DNA of 64,000 nucleotides, from positions 62,001-126,000 of the forward strand of contig JBCDMB010000004.1 of NCBI GenBank assembly GCA_038744685.1, read 5' to 3'. Of this stretch, positions 27,961-35,406 are shown one piece after another; position 1 is the stretch's first letter; every line of letters starts with the position of its first letter. Position numbers and translations under genes: made by a program. The stretch is from Verrucomicrobiota bacterium (GTDB lineage: Bacteria; Verrucomicrobiota; Verrucomicrobiia; Opitutales; Puniceicoccaceae). The notes beneath the pieces were generated by a model. That model was not told where the DNA came from and searched no databases. It worked only from the letters and a program-made list of their open reading frames with translations.

Positions 27961-28647
27961 TCACTGCTCTTGAAGAATCTTTCTTAGAAAGAGTCTTCTG
28001 TGCTGCGGGGATGGTCCGTGTTCCAGCAGGGCTCGGCGATGCACTGCGGTTCCATATCCTTTGTTCCGCTCCCACCCGTACTGAGGGTAAGACTTGCTGG
28101 CCTGAGACATCCAGCGGTCCCGTCCAACTTTTGCAACTACAGAGGCTAAAGCGATGGCTAGTGATCGGCTATCACCTTTGACGAGTGCTTCATGAGAAAA
28201 AGGGAACTTTTTCAGCGGTCGTCCATCAACAAGAATGGATGGGTAGGTATGAGCGGTTCTTTCGAACAGAGATTGCTCTTCGGCTTGAAGTGGAACCGAG
28301 AGCGCTTTGAGGGCTTTGCTCATTGCTAGTGTAGTTGCTCCAAGAATGTTGTGCTCTTCTATCTCAGCGACAGTGGAGACTCCCACCGATGAGAGAATTC
28401 CCAGAGATGCTCCTTGATTCGATAAATAGTCGCGAGCGACTCCCCGCTCTTTCTCAGAGAGCTTTTTTGAATCGTCGACGTGTGGAGCGGCAAGTGCCGT
28501 CCACGGCATGGAAAAGAGTGATTCGGGTAGGTAGACGGCCGCAGCAAACACCGGGCCGGCCAAGCAACCTCGGCCCGCTTCATCGACGCCGATTAACCCT
28601 CCACCCGTCCTCTTCCAAGAAAGATCGTGTTGCCATAGAATCTCCAT
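27961..28647 (-). CDS. rnhB: Ribonuclease HII
   Basis: RNase HII cuts RNA in RNA-DNA hybrids, including single ribonucleotides in DNA. The 228-residue protein begins with the catalytic GVDEAGRGCLAGPVFAAAV, followed by HVDDSKKLSEKER and a later SILVDGR segment that supplies further acidic residues. The C-terminal part contains VVAKVGRDRWM and QYGWERNKGYGT, which fit family patterns. It starts seven bases after the secreted-nuclease gene ends, so they may be cotranscribed. Confidence 0.94.
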   Translation of the reverse strand: MEILWQHDLSWKRTGGGLIGVDEAGRGCLAGPVFAAAVYLPESLFSMPWTALAAPHVDDSKKLSEKERGVARDYLSNQGASLGILSSVGVSTVAEIEEHNILGATTLAMSKALKALSVPLQAEEQSLFERTAHTYPSILVDGRPLKKFPFSHEALVKGDSRSLAIALASVVAKVGRDRWMSQASKSYPQYGWERNKGYGTAVHRRALLEHGPSPQHRRLFLRKILQEQ

Positions 28648-28653
28648 TCCGAC

Positions 28654-29793
28654 CTATGGATAGATCACGAGGATCAGCTCGCCTTCGTAGTCCCGCAGCC
28701 AGGCACGAATCTCGAGTGGTGTTGCCGACTGAGAAAATCTTTGCACCGCAAATTTCATATTCTGTGTGGGGGCAAAAAGGCGCATCTTACCCCCTCTCGT
28801 TCCTTCGCCGATTGTATAGGCATCTGCTACTGAAAATCCTTCCGGTGCCGCATCTTTTAGGGGATCCAGTCGCTCGACCTGAACCCGGATCGAAGAATCC
28901 AAATAGAATCGTGCGTTTTCGCGAAGGTAATTTGCCGTGTTGGGGATGAGCGGGGGTGGAATTACGATGACTAAGGGCCTAAGATCCTCGATGGTGCCAA
29001 ACGAGATCCCTGAGACATACTCAAGCTCTTCGAGGCTAAAGAAGGGACGCATCGATATGATCCTTGAAGCGAGAACAGGTCCTATTCTTGGTAAGGCTTC
29101 AAGAGCGTCCTGATCAGCAGAATTGATGTCAACCAACCCGTTCGGATTCGTGAGATCTCGATCCTCACCTATCGCTGGTTTTGCTTGTTCAGACCATCCA
29201 CCAACTCCTCTTCGTTTGGCTTGTCGTTCCATTTCCTCCAATTCAGAACGGTATTCCCAAACGGTTCCGCTGAGACCGGGCCATGGCGTATCCGGCACAA
29301 AACCGGAAGCTCGCGCCAGACCTCGCTGAACCAGTTCTTCAGCAAGGTTTTTCCCATCTTTCTCAACGATTGCACGATAGCGTGTGGTGGCCCCCCAGCC
29401 GTCGCTCCAATCGGTGTAAACCGTAAATGATCCAGAAAGGAAATCCTGTACGAAATCAGCCGCTTCTTCTCCCAATTCCATAGCCTTTCTGGATGAAATT
29501 GAAAAGTAGCGGGCCTGTCCCTGCACTCGTTCCGGATAGCGATCATTTGTCTCCGGAGTATCTACGTAAAAGAGCCGGAAGGTATACTCTTCCCCGTCGT
29601 AGCGCACCCGGAAAGAGTCTCCATCAGCGAAAGAACCTCGATCCAAGCGGACCCCTTCCAAGGTTTCCCAATCCGCAGCAGAGGCCACGCAAGGAAGTAG
29701 TGAAAGAAACAGTCCTGCAAATGCTGAACGAAGGACCGTGGTCAGGACCGATGAGAGACGCCTATGAAGTTGAATGGCCAAATCGAAATCCAA
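28654..29793 (-). CDS. Exported SNase-like nuclease with helix-hairpin-helix domain
   Basis: This 379-residue protein has a signal-like hydrophobic stretch (residues about 20-40, ending SLLPCVASA). A staphylococcal-nuclease domain follows (DGDSFRVRY, FRLFYVDTPE, AEELVQRGLARA), and then a ComEA-like helix-hairpin-helix region (LVDINSADQDALEALPRIGP, about 220-270). The C-terminal 100 residues are unassigned. It should be an extracytoplasmic nuclease, perhaps for nutrient DNA or DNA uptake. The ATG at 29793 lies inside a REP-like repeat, so the natural start could be the in-frame TTG at 29781. Confidence 0.78.
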   Translation of the reverse strand: MDFDLAIQLHRRLSSVLTTVLRSAFAGLFLSLLPCVASAADWETLEGVRLDRGSFADGDSFRVRYDGEEYTFRLFYVDTPETNDRYPERVQGQARYFSISSRKAMELGEEAADFVQDFLSGSFTVYTDWSDGWGATTRYRAIVEKDGKNLAEELVQRGLARASGFVPDTPWPGLSGTVWEYRSELEEMERQAKRRGVGGWSEQAKPAIGEDRDLTNPNGLVDINSADQDALEALPRIGPVLASRIISMRPFFSLEELEYVSGISFGTIEDLRPLVIVIPPPLIPNTANYLRENARFYLDSSIRVQVERLDPLKDAAPEGFSVADAYTIGEGTRGGKMRLFAPTQNMKFAVQRFSQSATPLEIRAWLRDYEGELILVIYP

Positions 29794-29894
29794 ATCGCTT
29801 TCGAAATCGAAGATTCCTCAACACGCTACAGAACGTGGCCCAAATACCTGCGGTAAAAAAGCGACTTCGATTGTCATCCCGATTTGGATTTCGA
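29783..29894. repeat. REP-like bipartite inverted repeat between nuclease and purA genes
   Basis: TCGAAATCCAAATCG (29783-29797) is the perfect reverse complement of CGATTTGGATTTCGA (29880-29894). Just inside, AATCGAAG (29805-29812) pairs with CTTCGATT (29865-29872). The words match the hairpin at 14912-14970. The left arm overlaps the first codons of the nuclease gene. Confidence 0.65.
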
Positions 29895-29913
29895 AGAAAA
29901 TTCCCACCAAAAG

Positions 29914-31488
29914 TCACTGCTGAATCGAAACCGCATTCTTTTCTGGAAGCATCTTAATGACTTCCGTTGTTTCGGGGATTTCCTTGATGATCTCGTCTGG
30001 GTTGGGACCGACCCCGATATAACGCAAGTTGGGTAAGTCCTTGGGCCATTCTTCATCTCCGTAGGCGCAAGAAAGGGTGTAGTAGACCATTGCGGCGACG
30101 TAGATTTGTGCGTTGACAGGTAAATCCTGAAACGTTCGAACTGATCGGATATCCTCGTCCCAAGGCTCCATATCCTCGAAAACGGGTGTGCTCTCGCGGC
30201 GCACTACCTCATCTCTTGGAACTCTGCCGACTATCTCTCCATCAGGTCTCTTGTAGGAGGTGCAGATTCGGAGGGATCCTTCCCAAGAGCCATCACAAGT
30301 AAGGGCATCGAGCTTGTTGATCACCAGATCGTCGAAACCATTGTAGCGGAGGGTCGTTCCTTTCTCGACGGCGTCGAACCATCCTACCATTCGTTGTCGC
30401 CCGGTCGACGTTCCAAACTCGATCTTGCAGAGCTTCTCGGATAACGAGTGGTCGGCTGGAATCCGGGTGAGGAAATCGTGAGTGCCCACTTTCGTGTCGT
30501 AGGCTTTGCAAACTCCAAAAGTGTGTAAGGGCTGGACGGGTACGCCAGCGGACTGGAAGAACTCGGGAGTGGTGGTGTGCGAAGCGGTCACGTTCGGAGT
30601 AAATCCGTGCCGCTTGTCCAGCCAGTAGGCTTGACCAAACTCGCCGATGACGCTCCGGCCATCGTTTACAGCACTGAGAACCACTTCTCGAATGTCGCAG
30701 ATCGCGTCGCGGAACTGGATACCGGTTGCCCAGTAGGTGTCGAAAAGAGATTTGTTGAGGGTAAACGGCTCCGATCCACAGAACTCGTTAAAGTCGACCT
30801 CTTCTTCGGAGAGAATCCCTTCGGCGATTCCAGCACTGTTCGCCCGTTTTTCCGCGTTGGTTAGTTTACTAAAAAATTCGAACCACTCGTCCTCAGTCAC
30901 TTTGCAAACGTTCTTGATGGTGTCGATCGCCCGCTCGAGACGGGAAGCAAAACGTTTCCGAAGGCGATCGGGGTTGCCCAAAAAGTCAGCGTAGTAGACT
31001 TGCCACTGGCCGACCTCGTCGAGATAGGCTGGCGTGATTCCCCGTCCGGTTGAGCCCCTTGCCGGAAGTTTGAGTTGATTCTCTCGGTAAGATTCCCAAG
31101 CAAGATCGAGAAGTCGGTGTCCGAGGTCACTCACCATCGTTCTTTCGTCAATCTTCAGGCGGGAGAAAACCTCAAATCCGCGGGATTCAGTAGTCCGGCA
31201 TTCCCATAATAGCTTCCGAGGGTCGGCAACTACCCCTGATCCAAGCCCAAGGATACTTACGCTCGACTCGATCACTCCGCCAGGAAGAAGGTTGAGCTTG
31301 AGGCCACCCGCGGTGTGGCCGGAATTGGCCCCGCCATTTACTTTAAGCACAACGCGAACCGGATCATTCAAACCGGTTGAGGTCTGCAGCTCTCGAATGA
31401 CTTCGGAAATCAAGCGGCCTTTACCCTCATCTCCGAAGCTAATTCCAATGTCTGCAATGAGCGGACTACGAAAGGGGAGGAGAGCCAT
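29914..31488 (-). CDS. purA: Adenylosuccinate synthetase, long divergent form
   Basis: PurA joins IMP and aspartate using GTP in AMP synthesis. The product has 524 residues, about 90 more than the common bacterial enzyme. Conserved points are the GTP loop DIGISFGDEGKGRLIS with its Asp, GANSGHTAGG with the catalytic His, ARGSTGRGITPAY, and STGRQRMVGWFDAVE. The usual EGAQGTLLD is replaced by GEFGQAYWLD, and the usual QWGDEGKGK by SFGDEGKGR. The catalytic Asp is present, so the PurZ family (2-aminoadenylosuccinate synthetase), which lacks it, is not favoured. It starts one base after guaB ends, which indicates an operon for both branches from IMP. Confidence 0.85.
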   Translation of the reverse strand: MALLPFRSPLIADIGISFGDEGKGRLISEVIRELQTSTGLNDPVRVVLKVNGGANSGHTAGGLKLNLLPGGVIESSVSILGLGSGVVADPRKLLWECRTTESRGFEVFSRLKIDERTMVSDLGHRLLDLAWESYRENQLKLPARGSTGRGITPAYLDEVGQWQVYYADFLGNPDRLRKRFASRLERAIDTIKNVCKVTEDEWFEFFSKLTNAEKRANSAGIAEGILSEEEVDFNEFCGSEPFTLNKSLFDTYWATGIQFRDAICDIREVVLSAVNDGRSVIGEFGQAYWLDKRHGFTPNVTASHTTTPEFFQSAGVPVQPLHTFGVCKAYDTKVGTHDFLTRIPADHSLSEKLCKIEFGTSTGRQRMVGWFDAVEKGTTLRYNGFDDLVINKLDALTCDGSWEGSLRICTSYKRPDGEIVGRVPRDEVVRRESTPVFEDMEPWDEDIRSVRTFQDLPVNAQIYVAAMVYYTLSCAYGDEEWPKDLPNLRYIGVGPNPDEIIKEIPETTEVIKMLPEKNAVSIQQ

Positions 31489-31489
31489 T

Positions 31490-33046
31490 CTAGTTTTCCT
31501 CCGGGGATTCCGTCTTTACGACAATCACATCGTGGGGGGAAGCTTCGCGCTGGCCGGCGGGTGAGACTCGCACATAGAGCGCATTCTTCTTGAGAGCCTC
31601 GAGATTAGCTGCGCCCAAATAACCCATCCCACTGCGAAGCCCTCCCGCAAGTCCTGAAATCACTTCTTCGACAGACCCAGAAATCTCTTTGAGTGCCTCA
31701 ATTCCTTCAGCGGCAACCTTTCGGGTCACATCTTTTTTCTGATGGCCGTATCGCGCCGCAGAGCCCGCTTTCATTGCAGACTCGCTGCCCATGCCGCGGT
31801 ATTGTTTGTAGAGCTTTCCTTTGATCTCAAGGATCGTCCCGGGAGCTTCTTTACAGCCCGCAAGCAAACCTCCGCACATGACCGCGTCTGCCAGAGTGAG
31901 CGCTTTTACCATATCCCCCGACTTTGTAATTCCGCCATCTGCGAGCACCCGCACTCCCGATTTGCGAGCCGCACGCGAGCAGACGTGAAGAGCAGTGAGT
32001 TGAGGAATCCCAACCCCAGCAATCTGTCTCGTGGTGCAGATTGAGCCCGGACCCTGACCGACCTTCACCACATCGGCTCCAGCCTCAGCAAGAAACTCAA
32101 CTCCATCGCCACTCGTGACGTTACCGGCCACAATCGTCAGATCTTTGAATTCGGACCGGAGCAAGCGGACGGATTCTCCTACACCCTCGCTAAATCCGTG
32201 GGCGGTGGATACGGCGACCACGTCGAGGCCTTCTTCGACCATTTCACTGACGTGGCTAAGAATTCGGTCCCGGTCAAGGGACCCGTCCTCCCGGCGAACA
32301 GTGCTGATGGCGGCCCCACAAAGTAAACGGAATCTCTCGTCGCGCGACGGGCGAAGATTCGACTGTGCCTCTTCGATAATTCGTTCGATATCACTCAGGG
32401 TGAAGAGTCCTTTTAGGCGATCTTCGCTGTCGACCACCAGCAGCTTATGGATGCCCAGCTGGCTGCTGAAAAACTTGTCTGCCGTTTCAACGGGATTATC
32501 TCCTAGTTCCGTATCGAGGATGGTGTGGACCTCGTCCCGAGAATGCATGGCTACCCGCACATCGTAGTCCCGGTAGCGATTCTTGACGACTCTACCCGGA
32601 ACAAGGCCGACCAGCCGTTCGTTTTCATCAACCACGGGAAAAGTGCGAAACTTCACGTTCTTCCGTTCCACCAGCTCGAGAACATCGCCGATCTTTTGGT
32701 CAAGATGAGCAACGAAGGGTTCCTGAATCAGACCGTTTACGTGGTTCTTGACGCGCGCCACCTCCCCGACCTGTTGCTTCTCGCTCATGTTGTAGTGGAT
32801 GATTCCGAGCCCACCCTGCAGCGCCATTGCAATTGCCATCTGATTCTCGGTCACCGTATCCATATCTGAAGAGACCATGGGCAGATGAAGCGCGATACCC
32901 TCGGAGAGCTGGAGATTCAGGTTCGCACTTTTAGGCAAGACTTCGGAGTAGCGGGTCGCCAGCGAAACGTCGTCAAAGGTGAGCCCAGTAGGCAGGTTAG
33001 CCGCGAAAAACTCGTCTGCAGCTTGGTAGGGAGAGGAATTGCTCAT
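31490..33046 (-). CDS. guaB: IMP dehydrogenase (GuaB-type)
   Basis: GuaB oxidises IMP to XMP with NAD+ in GMP synthesis. The 518-residue protein has the N-terminal [17 protein letters not shown], two CBS domains (about 105-225), the active-site loop [15 protein letters not shown] with the catalytic Cys, [15 protein letters not shown], and the mobile flap [10 protein letters not shown]. One oddity is the segment [13 protein letters not shown], where most IMP dehydrogenases have an Asp before the S/T-x-H/Q-G loop (IDSSHG or DTAHG). Here a Ser occupies that position. GMP reductase is less likely because of the CBS domains and flap. It forms a tandem pair with purA. Confidence 0.9.
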   Translation of the reverse strand: MSNSSPYQAADEFFAANLPTGLTFDDVSLATRYSEVLPKSANLNLQLSEGIALHLPMVSSDMDTVTENQMAIAMALQGGLGIIHYNMSEKQQVGEVARVKNHVNGLIQEPFVAHLDQKIGDVLELVERKNVKFRTFPVVDENERLVGLVPGRVVKNRYRDYDVRVAMHSRDEVHTILDTELGDNPVETADKFFSSQLGIHKLLVVDSEDRLKGLFTLSDIERIIEEAQSNLRPSRDERFRLLCGAAISTVRREDGSLDRDRILSHVSEMVEEGLDVVAVSTAHGFSEGVGESVRLLRSEFKDLTIVAGNVTSGDGVEFLAEAGADVVKVGQGPGSICTTRQIAGVGIPQLTALHVCSRAARKSGVRVLADGGITKSGDMVKALTLADAVMCGGLLAGCKEAPGTILEIKGKLYKQYRGMGSESAMKAGSAARYGHQKKDVTRKVAAEGIEALKEISGSVEEVISGLAGGLRSGMGYLGAANLEALKKNALYVRVSPAGQREASPHDVIVVKTESPEEN

Positions 33047-33661
33047 GAATAGAAGACTTGGCAGAACCTTTCATCCCTTCGGAACCGGAGCAAGAAAAAC
33101 AGAAGGAGATAGGATGGAAGTTTATCAATTCGTTGCCTATGCACTCCTGGGAAGTCTGCGTACCACTCAATGTTCTCCGCTCCGTCAGTCATCGGAGTCT
33201 AGCGTCTAAAATCGGAGGCTTACGGGACCTACCATGAGGAAATGGCAACGTGCAGTGAGGAACGAGGTTATCACTGCAAGGGTTCATTGCTACGGCTGCA
33301 TTCGATCTGAGTTGCGCCTCCGTGGACGAAAAACCATGTTCCCCCAGAGTGAAAGAGTCCCACGATCGAAGAGTTGGTTCGGGACGCTCGAGAAGTTGTA
33401 GCGGAGGCCGCCGAGACACGTGAATCAAGGTGGTAGCGAGCGTCCGGGAACTGCTAGAAGTACCCGATTCTAACGGAGGGCAGGTGAAATCCCGTCCAAA
33501 AACCGTGCTGCGGAAAGTAGCATTGCGCCGAGACCCATTCTCCACTATCACATCTCCAACTTGTGCTGTCAGCATGCTCGTTGAATCAATGAGAAATCGT
33601 TACTTTTTGCATTTGACCTCTGCTATGGGAGGCCCGATCCCGAGTGGAGGCTGCTGAAAAC
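33047..33661. other. Gene-poor 615-bp interval upstream of guaB
   Basis: No supported coding sequence is visible. Short open frames on both strands (such as the reverse one at 33189-33575) have compositions unlike proteins. I looked for RNase P RNA, tmRNA, cobalamin and group II intron signatures and did not find convincing ones. The region must contain the guaB promoter near 33047-33120. The motif TTTGACCTCTGC occurs at 33612, with relatives at 39090 and 53115. Confidence 0.4.
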
Positions 33662-33726
33662 ATGAAGACTTGGACTCACCCCATTTTCGCCTCCTTCAGA
33701 ATAATGAGATTCAGTATAATAATGAG
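33662..33726 (+). repeat. MKTWTDP repeat, copy 1
   Basis: ATGAAGACTTGGACTCACCC and the next 45 bases align without gaps to the copy at 36433, including a shared TTCAGTAT about 47 bases in. It encodes the opening peptide of the small AT-rich gene. Confidence 0.6.
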
Positions 33727-34078
33727 TTTTATTTTGGTGTTCTCAATTTGTGCAGATGATTTGTCTGAAAATTATTATGAACACTTGAAGGAAGTAGAAT
33801 TTGTTCCTGGGAAGGTAGAAAACTTTTCTCTTGTAGAAGCTGGAGAAATATTATTAGAATACTTGAATGGTTCAATTGATAAAGAAAAGTGGGAAATCTC
33901 TTTTAGACTAGAAAATCCCAAAAGAGAAATTCCAGATTGGTATCTAGAACGAAAGAGTATATCATTTAAAATTACAACTGAGATAAGTGCATACGACTAC
34001 CTCCGCACAATCTGTGCTATCGATGATGTGAATTTTTTGTTACGCGATAGGACTATAGTCTTCTTTTGGGGACTTTGA
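33662..34078 (+). CDS. Small AT-rich exported protein with STN-like segment
   Basis: This is a protein of up to 138 residues. ATG 33662 opens the repeated peptide MKTWTHPIF, while ATG 33704 gives a clean signal peptide (MRFSIIMSFILVFSICA), so the true start is unsettled. The mature part contains EFVPGKVENFSLVEAGEILL and, near the end, SFKITTEISAYDYLRTICAI followed by a short strand. This resembles the STN-type (secretin/TonB short N-terminal) alpha-beta unit found in other Verrucomicrobia exported proteins. The DNA is visibly AT-richer than its neighbours, which suggests transfer. It ends 27 bases before the RHS fragment. Its function is unknown. Confidence 0.5.
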   Translation: MKTWTHPIFASFRIMRFSIIMSFILVFSICADDLSENYYEHLKEVEFVPGKVENFSLVEAGEILLEYLNGSIDKEKWEISFRLENPKREIPDWYLERKSISFKITTEISAYDYLRTICAIDDVNFLLRDRTIVFFWGL

Positions 34079-34105
34079 AGATAATCGGTAGGTTGGAGGA
34101 ATCAA

Positions 34106-34981
34106 TTGGCGTTGGACAACAGCTCCTTGACTCTGGACAAACCCGTTCTGGTTCCGATACCCGAATGTCCGTCTCTTTCGGCCGATCCGATTCTCTCGCT
34201 GGGTCTTGATCCTCAACCTCCACAGCCGATCGTCCCGATCCTCGGGCAGGAAGGCGTTCTCGAGGTAGAGTATATTCGTGGATCTGACTACGGCGGCGGA
34301 GTAGGGGGCATCCTCTACACTCTCCGCGGGGGAGCACCTTCCTACAAGCATTACAATAGTCGGGGTGATGTGGTTGCGGCGACGGATTCGTCGGGATCAT
34401 TGACTTACCAGGCCGCCTACGAAGCCTTCGGCACTCACGGCAATTCAGCGGGCAGTCGTGAATGGGACGACGGCTCGGTAGAGAACGACCGACAGAGAGC
34501 GAACACCAAGGATGAAGATCCCACCGGACTGCTCAATGAAGGCTTCCGCTACCGCGACCTCCAAACGGGCACCTTCATCACTCGAGATCCCCTGGGCCAC
34601 GTGGACGGCCCAAATGTCTACACATACGTCACTCAGAACCCGTGGACCTTCTTCGATCCCTTAGGGCTGTATGATGATGAAACTCTTGAGGATTTGGCAA
34701 AAGGAGTGATTGGAAAAATCCAAGAGATAATTGAACCACCAGAGAGAGATTCAAACGAGCGAGAAGGTGAGAATAGCGTAGCAAAATTTGTGAACGAATC
34801 TCAGAGAATTCAAAAACTTACTTCTGAGTTATCGACACAAATCAATGACTATCTTGAGCAAAAACAGATAAGAGAACTGATCGACAGCCAGATTAATTCC
34901 TCCGGTTTGAGTGATTTTCAGAAACATTTGGCAACACGAATGGTGGCAAGGTCTCCAGAGAGCTGGTATCTTAAATATTAG
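34106..34981 (+). CDS. Orphan RHS core with variable C-terminal tip
   Basis: This 291-residue protein matches only the C-terminal end of RHS/YD-repeat proteins. Residues about 57-107 carry IRGSDYGGGVGGILYTLRGG and YNSRGDVVAATDSSGSLTY. Residues about 146-188 contain the RHS core GFRYRDLQTGTFITRDPLG and NPWTFFDPLGLYD. From residue 190 the sequence becomes a charged, helical, AT-rich tip with no recognised toxin motif. The thousands of upstream residues of a normal RHS protein and any signal peptide are absent. A GGAGGA lies 5 bases before the TTG start, so expression is possible, but a displaced tip cassette or truncated gene is the more natural reading. An ORF cut by an IS follows. Confidence 0.7.
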   Translation: MALDNSSLTLDKPVLVPIPECPSLSADPILSLGLDPQPPQPIVPILGQEGVLEVEYIRGSDYGGGVGGILYTLRGGAPSYKHYNSRGDVVAATDSSGSLTYQAAYEAFGTHGNSAGSREWDDGSVENDRQRANTKDEDPTGLLNEGFRYRDLQTGTFITRDPLGHVDGPNVYTYVTQNPWTFFDPLGLYDDETLEDLAKGVIGKIQEIIEPPERDSNEREGENSVAKFVNESQRIQKLTSELSTQINDYLEQKQIRELIDSQINSSGLSDFQKHLATRMVARSPESWYLKY

Positions 34982-35008
34982 GCTTTGAGAGAATCATTTT
35001 TTCAAAAA

Positions 35009-35101
35009 ATGACTAATGGATACGGAACGAAAGAAATGCCAATAGTATTGACTTTCGATGACATTACAACTGACCTGACCCCCGCAAACTGGACCGCTTG
35101 A
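35009..35101 (+). pseudogene. Short ORF truncated by IS insertion
   Basis: ATG 35009 begins MTNGYGTKEMPIVLTFDD and runs into the left end of the IS3-family element at about 35077, stopping at 35101. Its position 28 bases after the RHS tip is where an immunity gene is usually found. The remainder is not recognisable on the far side of the IS. That it is an immunity remnant is inference from position only. Confidence 0.35.
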
Positions 35102-35139
35102 AATGTTAGTCTGGCTTCCCCAGAAAGGAAGACAGACCA

Positions 35140-35406
35140 ATGAAGAAGAAACGGCACAGCCTGGAATCAATCATGCGTATACTGCGCGCCTCGGAGACGG
35201 GGACGCCGGTCAGTGATCTATGCCGCGAGCACGAGATCACCGAACAGACGTTTTACCGCTGGAGGCGCAAATACGCGGACATGGAGCTATCGGATGCGCG
35301 CAAGCTCAAGGAGCTCCAGGAGGAGAACCGCCGCCTGAAAGCCCTGGTAGCTGACCAAGCACTGAACATAGAGGTATTGAAGGAGGTAAACTCAAAAAAA
35401 TGGTAA
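35140..35406 (+). CDS. IS3-family transposase OrfA
   Basis: This 88-residue DNA-binding subunit has a helix-turn-helix (SLESIMRILRASETGTPVSD, EHEITEQTFYRWRRKYA) followed by a leucine-zipper-like helix (LKELQEENRRLKALVADQAL). The 3' end contains the heptamer A AAA AAA (35394-35400) in the zero frame, preceded by AGGAGG at 35381-35386. These are classic signals for programmed -1 frameshifting into orfB, which lies in the -1 frame. The same AGGAGG may also serve as the ribosome-binding site for orfB ATG 35400. Confidence 0.92.
   Translation: MKKKRHSLESIMRILRASETGTPVSDLCREHEITEQTFYRWRRKYADMELSDARKLKELQEENRRLKALVADQALNIEVLKEVNSKKW

Noticed and set aside
29914-31488. PurZ (2-aminoadenylosuccinate synthetase) for phage-type Z-DNA
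   Set aside because: The Asp in GDEGKG is retained, whereas PurZ typically lacks it, and no phage genes are nearby. The sequence remains a divergent PurA.
33240-33530. RNase P RNA, tmRNA or cobalamin riboswitch in the gene-poor interval
   Set aside because: A few words such as GGTGAAATCCC recall riboswitch boxes, but the ordered conserved elements of each family are missing.
33189-33575. Reverse open frame of 128 codons in the gene-poor interval
   Set aside because: Its residue composition is not protein-like, it has no motif and no ribosome-binding site, and no homologous family came to mind.
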